DNA of 35,619 bases from the NCBI GenBank assembly GCA_013349665.1, contig DUZF01000003.1, positions 1 through 35,619 of the forward strand, read 5' to 3'. Position 1 is the first letter of the stretch; each line of letters opens with the position of its first letter. The notes below the pieces were generated by a model. That model was not told the origin of the DNA. It ran no database searches and worked only from the letters and a program-made list of their open reading frames with translations. The DNA comes from Rhodospirillaceae bacterium (GTDB taxonomy: Bacteria > Pseudomonadota > Alphaproteobacteria > Rhodospirillales > Magnetospirillaceae). A program made the position numbers and the translations under genes. Below, in pieces: positions 16,826-24,854 of the stretch.

Positions 16826-18961
16826 ATGACAACGGTGGACAGCGCCGGTTTGGCCGTCGATTCCGCTTTCTGGACGGGCAAGGCTGGTATTTCACGGCCT
16901 TCGACCATGGCTTCGCGACGCCTCTCGGGCGGCTGGCGGCAGTTGCGCGCCTGGTGGCAGGACGGCGACATACCCTGGTTCCGCGACCTCAGCGTGCAGC
17001 GGCGGTTCAATCTGCTGATCGGCCTGGCGCTGATCGCCGGCATCCTCGTCGGCGGCGTCTACGCAGTGGCGGAACGGCGCATTTCCGCGTCCATCGTTGA
17101 ACAGGGCGAATTTCAGCGCATCGGCGAAATCACCGCCGAGATCCGCGTCGGCGCCCTGGCCCTGCAGGCGGACGCCAGCGGCCTGATCGACGAGCGCAAA
17201 GGCGTCTTCATCGATGGATTCGCCGGCCATCTGGCGACCACCAAAGCGGCTTTGGCGGAGATCAGGAAAATGTCGGCAGCGGCTTCGCATGCGGCAGACA
17301 TCGACGACATGGACCGTGACCTGGACGCCGTTGCCGCCAAATTTGCCGCTCTTACCGATCGGACCCTGACGCTGGGCTTGTCCGAGACGGAAGGTTTGCG
17401 CGGGCAACTTGGTGCTTCGGTGGGAGCGATCGAGTCTGAATTGGCCATGTGGCCCAACACCGACGACCTCAAAACCAGGCTTCTCCGCATGCGCCAGGCG
17501 GAAAAGGATTTCATGCTCTACCAGGACAACTCCTTTCTCGGGCGTCACCGGAAATACGCCGCCGAATTCGACCTCGGCATCGACGTGGCGACACTCGCGC
17601 CGTCGACCAGGGAGCAGTTCCGCGGCATCGCCGGCAAATACGCCGCCGACATGGCGCTTTACGGCAAGGCCTATCTCGGACAGCAGGCGGCGCTGGCCGA
17701 ACTGCGGAGCCAGTTCTCCCAACTGCAGCCGCGCATCAATGCCTTTGCCGCCGCCGCTCGCCGGGGCCTGGACGACGCCACCGGGCGTCAGGCGGCGACA
17801 CGGATTCAGATGGGCCGGGTGACAGCCGTGGTGAGCGGCCTGGCTCTGCTGATGTTCGTCGTCATCGGCGTGATTTCCGGGCGCTCCATCGCGCGGCCGG
17901 TGCTGGCCATGGAACGGGTGATGCACCGCCTCGCCAAGGGGGAAAATACCGTCGAGATTCCCGGCACCCGGCGGGCCGATGAAATCGGCCTGATGGCCAA
18001 GGCGGTCCAGGTGTTCCGCGACAACGCCGTGGCGACCGAAGCCCTTCGGGCCGCCCAGGCGGCGGAGCAGGCGGCCAGGGAGTCCCGCGGACGCAGGCTG
18101 GAAGCGATGATCGGTAGATTTGACGAAGATGTCGGCAGCGTCATCAAGGCGGTTGCCTCCTCGGCCGGGACATCGGAGATGTCGGCCCGCGAGATGGCCT
18201 CCTTCGTCAACGAGACGCTGTCGCATATGCGCTCGGTCGACGACTCCTCCGGCCAGGCCACCGCCAATGTCCAGTCCATGGCCGCCGCCGCCGAGCAGCT
18301 GGCGTTCTCGGTCAGCGAGATTTCCGCCCGGGTCAACGACGCGACGCGCCTCGCCGACGAGGCGACAGGCGCCGCCCAGCAGACGCGGGAGGTCATCCAT
18401 GGGCTGTTCGACGTCACCCAGCGGGTCGACACGGTCATTTCATTCATCCAGAACATCGCCCGGCGGACCCGCCTTCTGGCGCTGAACGCCTCCATCGAAG
18501 CGATGCTGGCCGGCGAGCATGGCCATGGCTTCAAGGTGGTCGCCAACGAGGTCAAGCAACTCGCCGACCAGACCGGCAAGGCCACCGAGGAAATCTCGTC
18601 GCAAATCCTCGCGGTGCAGGCGGTTGGCCGTGAGGCCGCGGGGGCCCTGGAAAAGATCGCCAAGGTAGTGTCGCAGGTCAACGAAGTTGCCGGGACCATC
18701 GCCGGATCGGTGGAAGAGCAGGGAGCGGCGACCCGCGAAATCGCCCATGCGGCGCAGGAGGCGGCGCAAAACACCGCGGTGGTGGCGTCCTCCATTTCCT
18801 GGGTGGTGAACGAAGCCTCGCAAATGAAGGCCGCCGCCGGCGAGGTCCTTGACAGCTCGGGCATCCTGGCCAGGAAATCGGAAGCCTTGCGGGTGGTGGT
18901 CGACGACTTCCTGCTCGGCCTTCAGGACGGCGACGCCACGCCGCTGCGGGCGGCATTGTAA
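16826..18961 (+). CDS. Methyl-accepting chemotaxis protein with large periplasmic helical sensor
   Basis: The 711-residue protein has an unusually long N-terminal cytoplasmic stretch (about 60 residues), a first membrane helix at about 62-82, a ~250-residue helical periplasmic domain, a second membrane helix at about 333-355, a HAMP domain (SGRSIARPVLAMERVMHRLAKG onward) and a coiled-coil signalling domain. The sensor contains RMRQAEKDFMLYQDN, typical of helical bimodular (HBM-like) sensors. The hairpin tip reads LLALNASIEAMLAGEHGHGF, where most receptors have IEAARAGE, a noticeable change in the CheA/CheW contact region. No C-terminal CheR-binding pentapeptide is present. AGGAGG five bases before ATG at 16826 is a strong ribosome site. 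Ligand unknown. Confidence 0.93.
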   Translation: MTTVDSAGLAVDSAFWTGKAGISRPSTMASRRLSGGWRQLRAWWQDGDIPWFRDLSVQRRFNLLIGLALIAGILVGGVYAVAERRISASIVEQGEFQRIGEITAEIRVGALALQADASGLIDERKGVFIDGFAGHLATTKAALAEIRKMSAAASHAADIDDMDRDLDAVAAKFAALTDRTLTLGLSETEGLRGQLGASVGAIESELAMWPNTDDLKTRLLRMRQAEKDFMLYQDNSFLGRHRKYAAEFDLGIDVATLAPSTREQFRGIAGKYAADMALYGKAYLGQQAALAELRSQFSQLQPRINAFAAAARRGLDDATGRQAATRIQMGRVTAVVSGLALLMFVVIGVISGRSIARPVLAMERVMHRLAKGENTVEIPGTRRADEIGLMAKAVQVFRDNAVATEALRAAQAAEQAARESRGRRLEAMIGRFDEDVGSVIKAVASSAGTSEMSAREMASFVNETLSHMRSVDDSSGQATANVQSMAAAAEQLAFSVSEISARVNDATRLADEATGAAQQTREVIHGLFDVTQRVDTVISFIQNIARRTRLLALNASIEAMLAGEHGHGFKVVANEVKQLADQTGKATEEISSQILAVQAVGREAAGALEKIAKVVSQVNEVAGTIAGSVEEQGAATREIAHAAQEAAQNTAVVASSISWVVNEASQMKAAAGEVLDSSGILARKSEALRVVVDDFLLGLQDGDATPLRAAL

Positions 18962-19083
18962 GTGTGCACCGTTCCGTCGCCGATCGGCGGAAATTGTTTC
19001 ACAATGATGTCACTTTGCAGCGGCGCGGCGGAGACGAATGATCCTGCCTGATCAGGATCCTTTTGCCGAGAAAGCACGCCCAG

Positions 19084-21444
19084 ATGGAATTTTTCCGCCG
19101 CTTCACCTTTTTGGTTTGCGCCCCCGCCTTCGATTCCGACGACCTCGAGGGTGCACGGGTCCAACAGATCATCACCGAAGTCGAACGGCTCGGCTTCGGT
19201 GTGGTGAGGGCGCGGCGCGTCGAAGACGCCGAGATCGCCGTTCAGACCGATGCCGCCATCGGCGGGATTCTGGTTGACTGGGGCAAGGGCGGCAACGGCG
19301 GCAAGACCATTGCCCTGATCAACCTGATGCGCCGACGCGGCCTGGAAATGCCCATCGTCATTCTGGTGCGCCGCAAGCGTTTCGAAGACATTCCGGTGGA
19401 AGTGCTGGACTTCATCGACGGCTATGTCTTCCTGGCCGAAGAAACACCCCAGTTCATCGCCAAGAACCTGGTCAGCGGGCTCAAGCAATACGCCGAGTCC
19501 CTGAAAACTCCGTTTTTCGGCGCTCTGGTCGACTATGCCGAGGAGGGCAACCAGCTATGGACCTGTCCCGGTCACAACGGTGGCATTTTTTATAGTCGCA
19601 GTCCCATCGGCCGGATCTTTGTCGAGCATCTGGGCGAAGCGGTGTTCAGGGACGATCTCGACAACTCGGTGCTGGAACTGGGCGATCTGCTGGTGCATGA
19701 AGGCCCGGCCCTGCAGGCGCAAAAGGAAGCCGCCAAGATTTTCGGCGCCGAAAAAACCTATTTCGTCCTCAATGGGACATCGGCGTCAAACAAGATCGTC
19801 CTGCAGGCCCTGGTGGCCGAAGACGATCTGGTGCTGTTCGATCGCAACAATCACAAGGCCGCCCATCATGGCGCCCTGCTGTTGGGGGGCGGGATTCCCA
19901 TTTTCCTGGAAACCAACCGCAACGCCTACGGACTGATCGGACCGATTCGCTATGATGAGATGGATGAAACCTTCATTCGCCAGCGGATCCGCGACAATCC
20001 CCTGGTCAAGGACCCCGATGCCTGGCAGCGCGAACGTCCATTCCGGGTGGCGGTCATCGAACAATGCACCTACGACGGCAGTATCTATAACGCCGAGATG
20101 ATCTGCGAAAAGATTGGCCATCTCTGCGATTACATCCTGTTTGATGAAGCCTGGGCCGGCTTTATGAAATTCCATCCGTTGTTTTCCGGTTGTTTTGCAA
20201 TGGGTTTGAAAAACCTTGGCGAATCTTCTCCCGGGATCATCGCCACCCAGTCGACCCATAAACAGCTGGCAAGTTTTTCCCAAGCGTCGCAGATCCATGT
20301 GAAAGACCGGCATATCCGCGGCCAGCGGCGTCGCATCGAACATCGGCGCTTCAACGAAACCTTCCTTCTGCACGCCTCGACCTCGCCGTTCTACCCCCTT
20401 TTCGCCTCGCTGGATGTGGGCGCCCAGATGATGCGTGGTCGCCAGGGTGAAGTGCTGTGGGACGACACCATCCGCCTTGGCATCGAGTTGCGCAAAAAAC
20501 TCCGCGCCATCCGCCGTGAGTTCGAAGAGAAGGAAGCCGATCCCGACCGGCAGTGGTTTTTCGAGCCCTTCGTCCCCGACGTGGTGACCCTGCCGTCGGT
20601 CACACCGGCGGATGCGCCGCGGGTAGTGGCCTGGGAAAGCCTGCCCACCGATGAACTGGCCTCCAACCGCCGTTACTGGGAACTGGTGCCGGGGGCCGGC
20701 TGGCATGGGTTCGGACAGGTTGCCGGCAATTTCGCCATGACCGACCCCAACAAGCTGACCTTGCTGACCCCCGGCTTTGACCGGGCCACCGGAGCCTATG
20801 CCAAGGCGGGGATTCCGGCCCCGGTGGTGGCTCAGTATTTGCGAGAGAACCGGGTGGTGCCCGAGAAGAACGACCTCAACTCGCTGCTGTTTCTGCTGAC
20901 GCCGGGCGTCGAATCCAGCAAGGCCGGGACCCTGTTGAGCTCGCTTGTCGCCTTCAAGCGCCGGCATGACGATAATCTGTTGCTCGACGACGTCATTCCC
21001 GAATTCGTACGGCGTCGGCCAAAACGCTATAGCGGCCTGCGATTGCGCGACCTCTGCGGCGAAATGCACGCCTTCCACCGCGAGGCCGGCACCAGCGCGC
21101 TGCAGAATGCGCAGTTCGCCAGGGAGCATCTGCCGGAGATGGTGGTGCCTCCGCATGTGGCGGTGCGTCAGTTGACCCGTAACCAGGTGGATTATCTGCC
21201 GCTTGACGAGGTCGAAGGACGGATTGCCACCACCCTTTTCGTCGTTTATCCCCCCGGGATCGCCACCATCGTGCCCGGCGAAAGATTGGGTGGCCGGGCC
21301 GAACCGATGTTGCGTTACCTTAAGATGTTCGAGCGAAGCGCCAACCTGTTTCCCGGATTCGAAGCGGAAATCCAGGGGCTCTTTCGCGAGATCGAGGCCG
21401 ATGGGCGCATCCGCTTTTACACCTATGTCATGCGGGAAGGGTGA
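19084..21444 (+). CDS. Orn/Lys/Arg decarboxylase, ornithine decarboxylase-like
   Basis: A fold-type I PLP decarboxylase of about 786 residues. It has an N-terminal wing domain related to receiver folds (MEFFRRFTFLVCAPAFDSDD), a core with CPGHNGG, the LFDEAW Asp that contacts PLP, and the PLP-lysine motif STHKQLASFSQASQIH (the Lys is about residue 393), then HASTSPFYPLFASLD. The stretch after the lysine matches E. coli SpeC/SpeF ornithine decarboxylases better than the arginine or lysine enzymes I recall, so putrescine synthesis is the likely role, but substrate choice is not certain. Start is ATG at 19084; TTG at 19063 with AGGA five bases upstream is an alternative adding seven residues. A GNAT gene follows after nine bases. 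Confidence 0.92.
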   Translation: MEFFRRFTFLVCAPAFDSDDLEGARVQQIITEVERLGFGVVRARRVEDAEIAVQTDAAIGGILVDWGKGGNGGKTIALINLMRRRGLEMPIVILVRRKRFEDIPVEVLDFIDGYVFLAEETPQFIAKNLVSGLKQYAESLKTPFFGALVDYAEEGNQLWTCPGHNGGIFYSRSPIGRIFVEHLGEAVFRDDLDNSVLELGDLLVHEGPALQAQKEAAKIFGAEKTYFVLNGTSASNKIVLQALVAEDDLVLFDRNNHKAAHHGALLLGGGIPIFLETNRNAYGLIGPIRYDEMDETFIRQRIRDNPLVKDPDAWQRERPFRVAVIEQCTYDGSIYNAEMICEKIGHLCDYILFDEAWAGFMKFHPLFSGCFAMGLKNLGESSPGIIATQSTHKQLASFSQASQIHVKDRHIRGQRRRIEHRRFNETFLLHASTSPFYPLFASLDVGAQMMRGRQGEVLWDDTIRLGIELRKKLRAIRREFEEKEADPDRQWFFEPFVPDVVTLPSVTPADAPRVVAWESLPTDELASNRRYWELVPGAGWHGFGQVAGNFAMTDPNKLTLLTPGFDRATGAYAKAGIPAPVVAQYLRENRVVPEKNDLNSLLFLLTPGVESSKAGTLLSSLVAFKRRHDDNLLLDDVIPEFVRRRPKRYSGLRLRDLCGEMHAFHREAGTSALQNAQFAREHLPEMVVPPHVAVRQLTRNQVDYLPLDEVEGRIATTLFVVYPPGIATIVPGERLGGRAEPMLRYLKMFERSANLFPGFEAEIQGLFREIEADGRIRFYTYVMREG

Positions 21445-21453
21445 CCCTCAGAC

Positions 21454-22005
21454 GTGCCTGAAAACATTCTGATCCGGCCCTCCGGCGACGCCGATGTCGA
21501 AGCGATGTTGGCCATCTACCGGGCGCATATTCACCGCGGCGTCGGCGAATTGGGGGATTATGTCGCCGAACCGCTGCTGGCCGGCGACCTGAAGCGGCGG
21601 CGAAAGAATATGAGTAAACATCGTCTGCCTCATATCGTCGCCGATCTGCAGGGCACCATTACCGGCTATGCCTATGCGGTCCCCTTTCGCAAGCGTCCCG
21701 CCTATCGATTTACGCTCAAACATTCGATCTATATTCATCCGCTCTATCTGAACGCCGGCATCGGCAGGATGCTGCTGCCGGCCTTGGTCGAGGCCTGCAC
21801 CGATGCCGGCTATCTGCAGATGATCGGCTATATCGACGCCACCAACGAAGCTTCGCTTCGTCTGCACGAGGCCTGCGGATTTCGCCGGGTCGGGTTGCTG
21901 CCGTCGGTCGGTTTCAAATTCGGCCAGTGGACCGACAGCGTGCTGATGCAACGCGCCCTTGGTGCCGGGAACAGTCGCAACCCAGAGGCAAAAAGCCGTA
22001 TTTGA
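21454..22005 (+). CDS. GNAT N-acetyltransferase, phosphinothricin acetyltransferase-like
   Basis: The 183-residue protein is a GNAT-fold acetyltransferase. The acetyl-CoA loop reads YLNAGIGRMLLPAL, and the segment TDAGYLQMIGYIDATNEASLRLHEACGFRRVG followed by GFKFGQWTDSVLMQRAL is characteristic of the phosphinothricin/methionine sulfoximine acetyltransferase group (PAT, YncA/MnaT). It probably acetylates a small amino acid analogue such as methionine sulfoximine or phosphinothricin, but the natural substrate is not readable. GTG at 21454 is the start; GGGTGA about nine bases upstream is a modest ribosome site. It follows the decarboxylase gene by nine bases and may be co-transcribed, which also allows a polyamine-related substrate. 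Confidence 0.85.
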   Translation: MPENILIRPSGDADVEAMLAIYRAHIHRGVGELGDYVAEPLLAGDLKRRRKNMSKHRLPHIVADLQGTITGYAYAVPFRKRPAYRFTLKHSIYIHPLYLNAGIGRMLLPALVEACTDAGYLQMIGYIDATNEASLRLHEACGFRRVGLLPSVGFKFGQWTDSVLMQRALGAGNSRNPEAKSRI

Positions 22006-22048
22006 GCCAGTCCCGAGGATATCGCGGTCAATAAGTTGGTGGTCCGAT

Positions 22049-22240
22049 TCAGAGAACTTGGCCGCGCAATAAACCTGTCAAAACCGCCCGGATCTCGCGC
22101 CACCAGCCCGAGGGCTCTGGCGGCGCGCTTTCGGTCTCCTCGGTTGTCGGCCTGGCGCGACCGGCGTCCTGCTGCCGGATCCGGTCCTGGAGCTTGCCGA
22201 CATTATGGTAAGTGGCAGCTTCCAATCTGAAGTCAAGCAT
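22049..22240 (-). CDS. Possible small protein of unknown function (63 residues)
   Basis: This minus-strand frame begins with ATG at 22240 (MLDFRLEAATYHNVGKLQDR), preceded by AAGGGGTGAGG at ribosome-site distance. Codon third positions are mostly G or C, as in neighbouring genes. The product is hydrophilic with a Gly-Trp-Trp stretch and a short hydrophobic C-terminal segment (IRAVLTGLLRG). I do not recognise a family. It fills much of the gap after the GNAT gene, on the opposite strand. It may be a real small gene or a chance frame. Confidence 0.4.
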   Translation of the reverse strand: MLDFRLEAATYHNVGKLQDRIRQQDAGRARPTTEETESAPPEPSGWWREIRAVLTGLLRGQVL

Positions 22241-22506
22241 GCCTCACCCCTTGTGCCGGAGCCCTGATTGAGCCCAACTGTCTGCGCTGAATAGGCTCCG
22301 CTTGGAGGTGAACCCTGCCACGGCAAATCGAGGCTGAAGATTAAGTTTTTTTTACAGTTTCGTGACCCGATCGCACTGGCGGAGCTTTGCTGAGATCACA
22401 CGAGACCAGCCAATGTCAGTCAGTACTCCTTCTTTAATAGTTCTTGGCGCCTGAAATACGATTAATTCTAAAAAAACATTCTAATTGTACTTTACAGATT
22501 ACATCA
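22241..22506. other. Intergenic region, AT-rich towards its right end
   Basis: No gene is visible. From about 22330 the sequence turns AT-rich, with runs of T at about 22346 and of A at about 22471. It would contain the promoter for the small minus-strand frame ending at 22049 and the 3' end of the RsbW-like transcript. I see no convincing terminator stem before the T-runs. Confidence 0.5.
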
Positions 22507-22929
22507 TTAATTGAGTAAAATTATTATAGTCAGGCGGTTGCGACCGTCTCGTCGCTCATATATTATCTGTTGAGACAATCGTCGCATCAAACGAATACCA
22601 CGTCCTCCTATACTGGCGGCCAGAATAGTCGTCTCGCCGTCGTGTTCGGGAACCGTCGTTGGGTCGAAAGGGCGGCAATCATCAATGATCGTGAGCTGCA
22701 GACTCATGTCATCGCGGGAGATCTCAGCGCAGATAGTGTGTCCATCGGGATCGCCGCTGCAGCCGTGGCGGACGATATTTGTAACCGCTTCCTCGACGCA
22801 AAGACGTGCCATCACAGCAGGCTCAGCCTCGGCGCCAAATTCGGCGGCGCGCATCTCAGCCCATTCGGCCAAGTCTGCAGTCGCATCTTCGCCGACCATC
22901 AGATCTAAGTGCGCTCGGGCCTGTATCAT
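22507..22929 (-). CDS. RsbW/SpoIIAB-like anti-sigma factor serine kinase
   Basis: The 140-residue protein is a single GHKL ATP-binding domain of the anti-sigma kinase type. The N-box is CVEEAVTNIVRHG, the second motif IIDDCRPFDP, and the glycine-rich lid GGRGIRLMRRLSQQIIYER. Such proteins bind a sigma factor or an effector and phosphorylate a STAS partner. The STAS gene is immediately upstream (three-base gap), so the two form a partner-switching pair. No PP2C phosphatase or sigma factor is encoded nearby in the window. ATG at 22929 is the only sensible start. Confidence 0.9.
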   Translation of the reverse strand: MIQARAHLDLMVGEDATADLAEWAEMRAAEFGAEAEPAVMARLCVEEAVTNIVRHGCSGDPDGHTICAEISRDDMSLQLTIIDDCRPFDPTTVPEHDGETTILAASIGGRGIRLMRRLSQQIIYERRDGRNRLTIIILLN

Positions 22930-22932
22930 GTC

Positions 22933-23265
22933 TCAGGCAAATGATTGAGAGGCAGCGGCCCAATCTTCTAAAAGTGGAAGGAAATCGGTCACACCAGCGG
23001 CCATTAAGATTTTGGCGACCGTTTCCGAGGCAGAAAACATCACCAGCTTACCTCCTCGCCGCGCTACCGTCTTGCCCGCGACGACAAGGATGCGAATACC
23101 GATAGAGGAAATATAATCCACCGCCGCGAGGTCAATGGCTACCTTCGTTCGGCCTGAAACCGCCGCTGTGAACCTCAATTCAATCTGTTCAGCTCCCTTG
23201 GCGTCAAGCTTACCGTTTAGAATGAACCGGCTTATCGAGCCGACCTCCTCCAGGTTCATCTCCAT
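22933..23265 (-). CDS. STAS-domain anti-anti-sigma factor (RsbV/SpoIIAA-like)
   Basis: This 110-residue protein is one STAS domain with the conserved phosphorylation region DYISSIGIRILVVAGK, whose serines are the expected targets of the adjacent kinase. Unphosphorylated STAS proteins sequester the kinase and free its target. The start is ATG at 23265 (MEMNLEEVGSI) with GGTGG just upstream; a TTG at 23283 adds six residues, and ATG at 23259 is also possible. It is the first gene of a two-gene minus-strand unit with the RsbW-like gene. The divergent receiver-domain gene begins about 245 bases away and may share the regulatory region. Confidence 0.9.
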   Translation of the reverse strand: MEMNLEEVGSISRFILNGKLDAKGAEQIELRFTAAVSGRTKVAIDLAAVDYISSIGIRILVVAGKTVARRGGKLVMFSASETVAKILMAAGVTDFLPLLEDWAAASQSFA

Positions 23266-23510
23266 AGTCCACCAATCTTTCAATGAGCAAAGGCCTAATT
23301 CTTAGTGCAGCGAGGGCTGCTTGGCCCGTTTCAGTTTTGTGACGATAATCTTTGGTCCTTCGGCATACGCCACCCTTTCCAGGCAAAGGGGCGACCCTCC
23401 ACATCCCTGTCCAGTCCCGGAAGCCCCACAAACAAACCTTCTTCAGAAGTTCACTGTCTCTGCGAAGAACGACGCCATATAAAAAAGACAAACAGCGTGG
23501 GTCGTGAGAA

Positions 23511-23993
23511 ATGCATCTGCAAAGCTGCTACGCCAAGGCAAAGCATATCGTTGTCGCCGACGGAAGCGCGCCGTATCGATCGCTGATCAAGGTGGCCTTC
23601 GGTTCCGAGGGTGGCTGGTACAACATTACAGAGGCGGAACACTATCGCGCCGCCCTGAGCCTGTTGCGGGCCTACAAGGTCCACCTGCTGATCCTGGCGG
23701 ACGAGATCGACGGCGTTTCCGGAATTGACGTGGTCCATCAGATTCGCAGCGGTCAAGCCGGCTGCAAGCCGGATATTCCCATCATCGTCCTGACCGATCC
23801 CAAGGGCATTGCCAGCCTGGGCGCCGCTCTTCATGACGAGGCCATGGCGGCGGGAGCGACCGCCTGCGTGTCGAAGCCGTTGTCGATCAAACAGCTGGCC
23901 CCGCCTATTTTTAGCGTCCTTCACCACCACCAGGCCATCGGCGCGGTCCGCGATCAGAAGCGCAACCGCGTCAGCGGGGCCGAGTATTTGTAA
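23511..23993 (+). CDS. Stand-alone response regulator receiver domain
   Basis: The 160-residue protein has a receiver fold: N-terminal strand HIVVADGSAPYRSLIKVAF, a phosphoacceptor-like Asp in LLILADEIDGVSGIDVV, the Thr in IIVLTDPKG, and the Lys in ACVSKPLS. The usual acidic pair near the N-terminus is reduced to one Asp (VVADGS), so metal binding may be altered. A ~25-residue basic tail follows, with no DNA-binding domain. Divergent from the STAS/RsbW pair, it could feed a phosphorelay or chemotaxis-like output. The ribosome site before ATG at 23511 is weak. Confidence 0.82.
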   Translation: MHLQSCYAKAKHIVVADGSAPYRSLIKVAFGSEGGWYNITEAEHYRAALSLLRAYKVHLLILADEIDGVSGIDVVHQIRSGQAGCKPDIPIIVLTDPKGIASLGAALHDEAMAAGATACVSKPLSIKQLAPPIFSVLHHHQAIGAVRDQKRNRVSGAEYL

Positions 23994-24028
23994 ATCGGGA
24001 TAGGTCGGACTCCTCCGGCAGCTTTAGA

Positions 24029-24835
24029 TCAGGGCTTTCGGGCTTCGATCATTGCCGACACCACAAAATTCTCGACACCCATCCCCGGTGCCCAGTCCTT
24101 GATGACGTCCCGGCTTTCCGGCTTTTCGGTGACCCGCACATCCGCAAAGCCGATTTCCTTCAGCCACAGCTTTATGTCATCTGCGGCAACCGCGCCGGTG
24201 ACGCAGCCGCATAACAAATCGGCATCATTCGCAAGGTGAGCCGGTAGCGGGGCCATGTTGACGACATCGGAGATGGCAAGCCGACCACCTGATTTCAGCA
24301 CCCTGAAGGCTTCTCGGAACACCTGCGGCTTGTCCGGCGACAGGTTCACCACGCAGTTTGACAGGATCACGTCGACAGTGGCGTCGGCGATCGGCAGATG
24401 CTCAATCTCTCCGAGACGGAATTCGACGTTGGCGATACCGACCTTGGCCGCATTGGCGCGCGCCTTCGCCAGCATCTCATGGGTCATGTCGACGCCGATG
24501 ACCCGACCGGTCGGGCCGACTTGCGCCGAGGCGAGGAAGCAATCGAAACCCGCGCCGCTGCCCAGATCGACGACGACCTCTCCGGGACGGATCGCGGCGA
24601 TGCCCTGGGGATTGCCGCATCCCAGGCCCAGATTGGAACCCTCGGGCACGGCGCCCAGGTCGGAGGCGGAATACCCCATCCGCCGCGACAGATCCGCCGC
24701 CGACGGAACCGGCGGGCTGGAGCCGCAGCAGGACGGCGCCGAGGCCGGTGGGGCGCAACATCCCGAGTTGCCACCCTTCTCCGCTATGCGGCCATAACGT
24801 TCGCGAACGAGGTCCTTGATGTCCGTCTTGTCCAT
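24029..24835 (-). CDS. arsM: ArsM, arsenite S-adenosylmethionine methyltransferase
   Basis: ArsM methylates As(III) with SAM to volatile or less toxic species. The 268-residue protein has the SAM-binding motif VVDLGSGAGFDCFLA, then DVILSNCVVNLSPDK and LLCGCVTGAV, which carry the conserved cysteines of ArsM, and an N-terminal cysteine-rich insert with C26-C27 and C36-C37 (GCCAPP, SCCGSS). Start is ATG at 24835 (MDKTDIKDLVRERYG) with GGAG five bases upstream; the frame open to 24889 overlaps acr3. It is the last gene of the ars operon, 19 bases after acr3. Confidence 0.94.
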   Translation of the reverse strand: MDKTDIKDLVRERYGRIAEKGGNSGCCAPPASAPSCCGSSPPVPSAADLSRRMGYSASDLGAVPEGSNLGLGCGNPQGIAAIRPGEVVVDLGSGAGFDCFLASAQVGPTGRVIGVDMTHEMLAKARANAAKVGIANVEFRLGEIEHLPIADATVDVILSNCVVNLSPDKPQVFREAFRVLKSGGRLAISDVVNMAPLPAHLANDADLLCGCVTGAVAADDIKLWLKEIGFADVRVTEKPESRDVIKDWAPGMGVENFVVSAMIEARKP

Positions 24836-24854
24836 GAGATCTCCGCGGTAAGCC

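Noticed and set aside
18975-19000. Terminator after the chemoreceptor gene based on the palindrome CGCCGATCGGCG
   Set aside because: The palindrome has no loop and no following T-run, so I cannot support a Rho-independent terminator.
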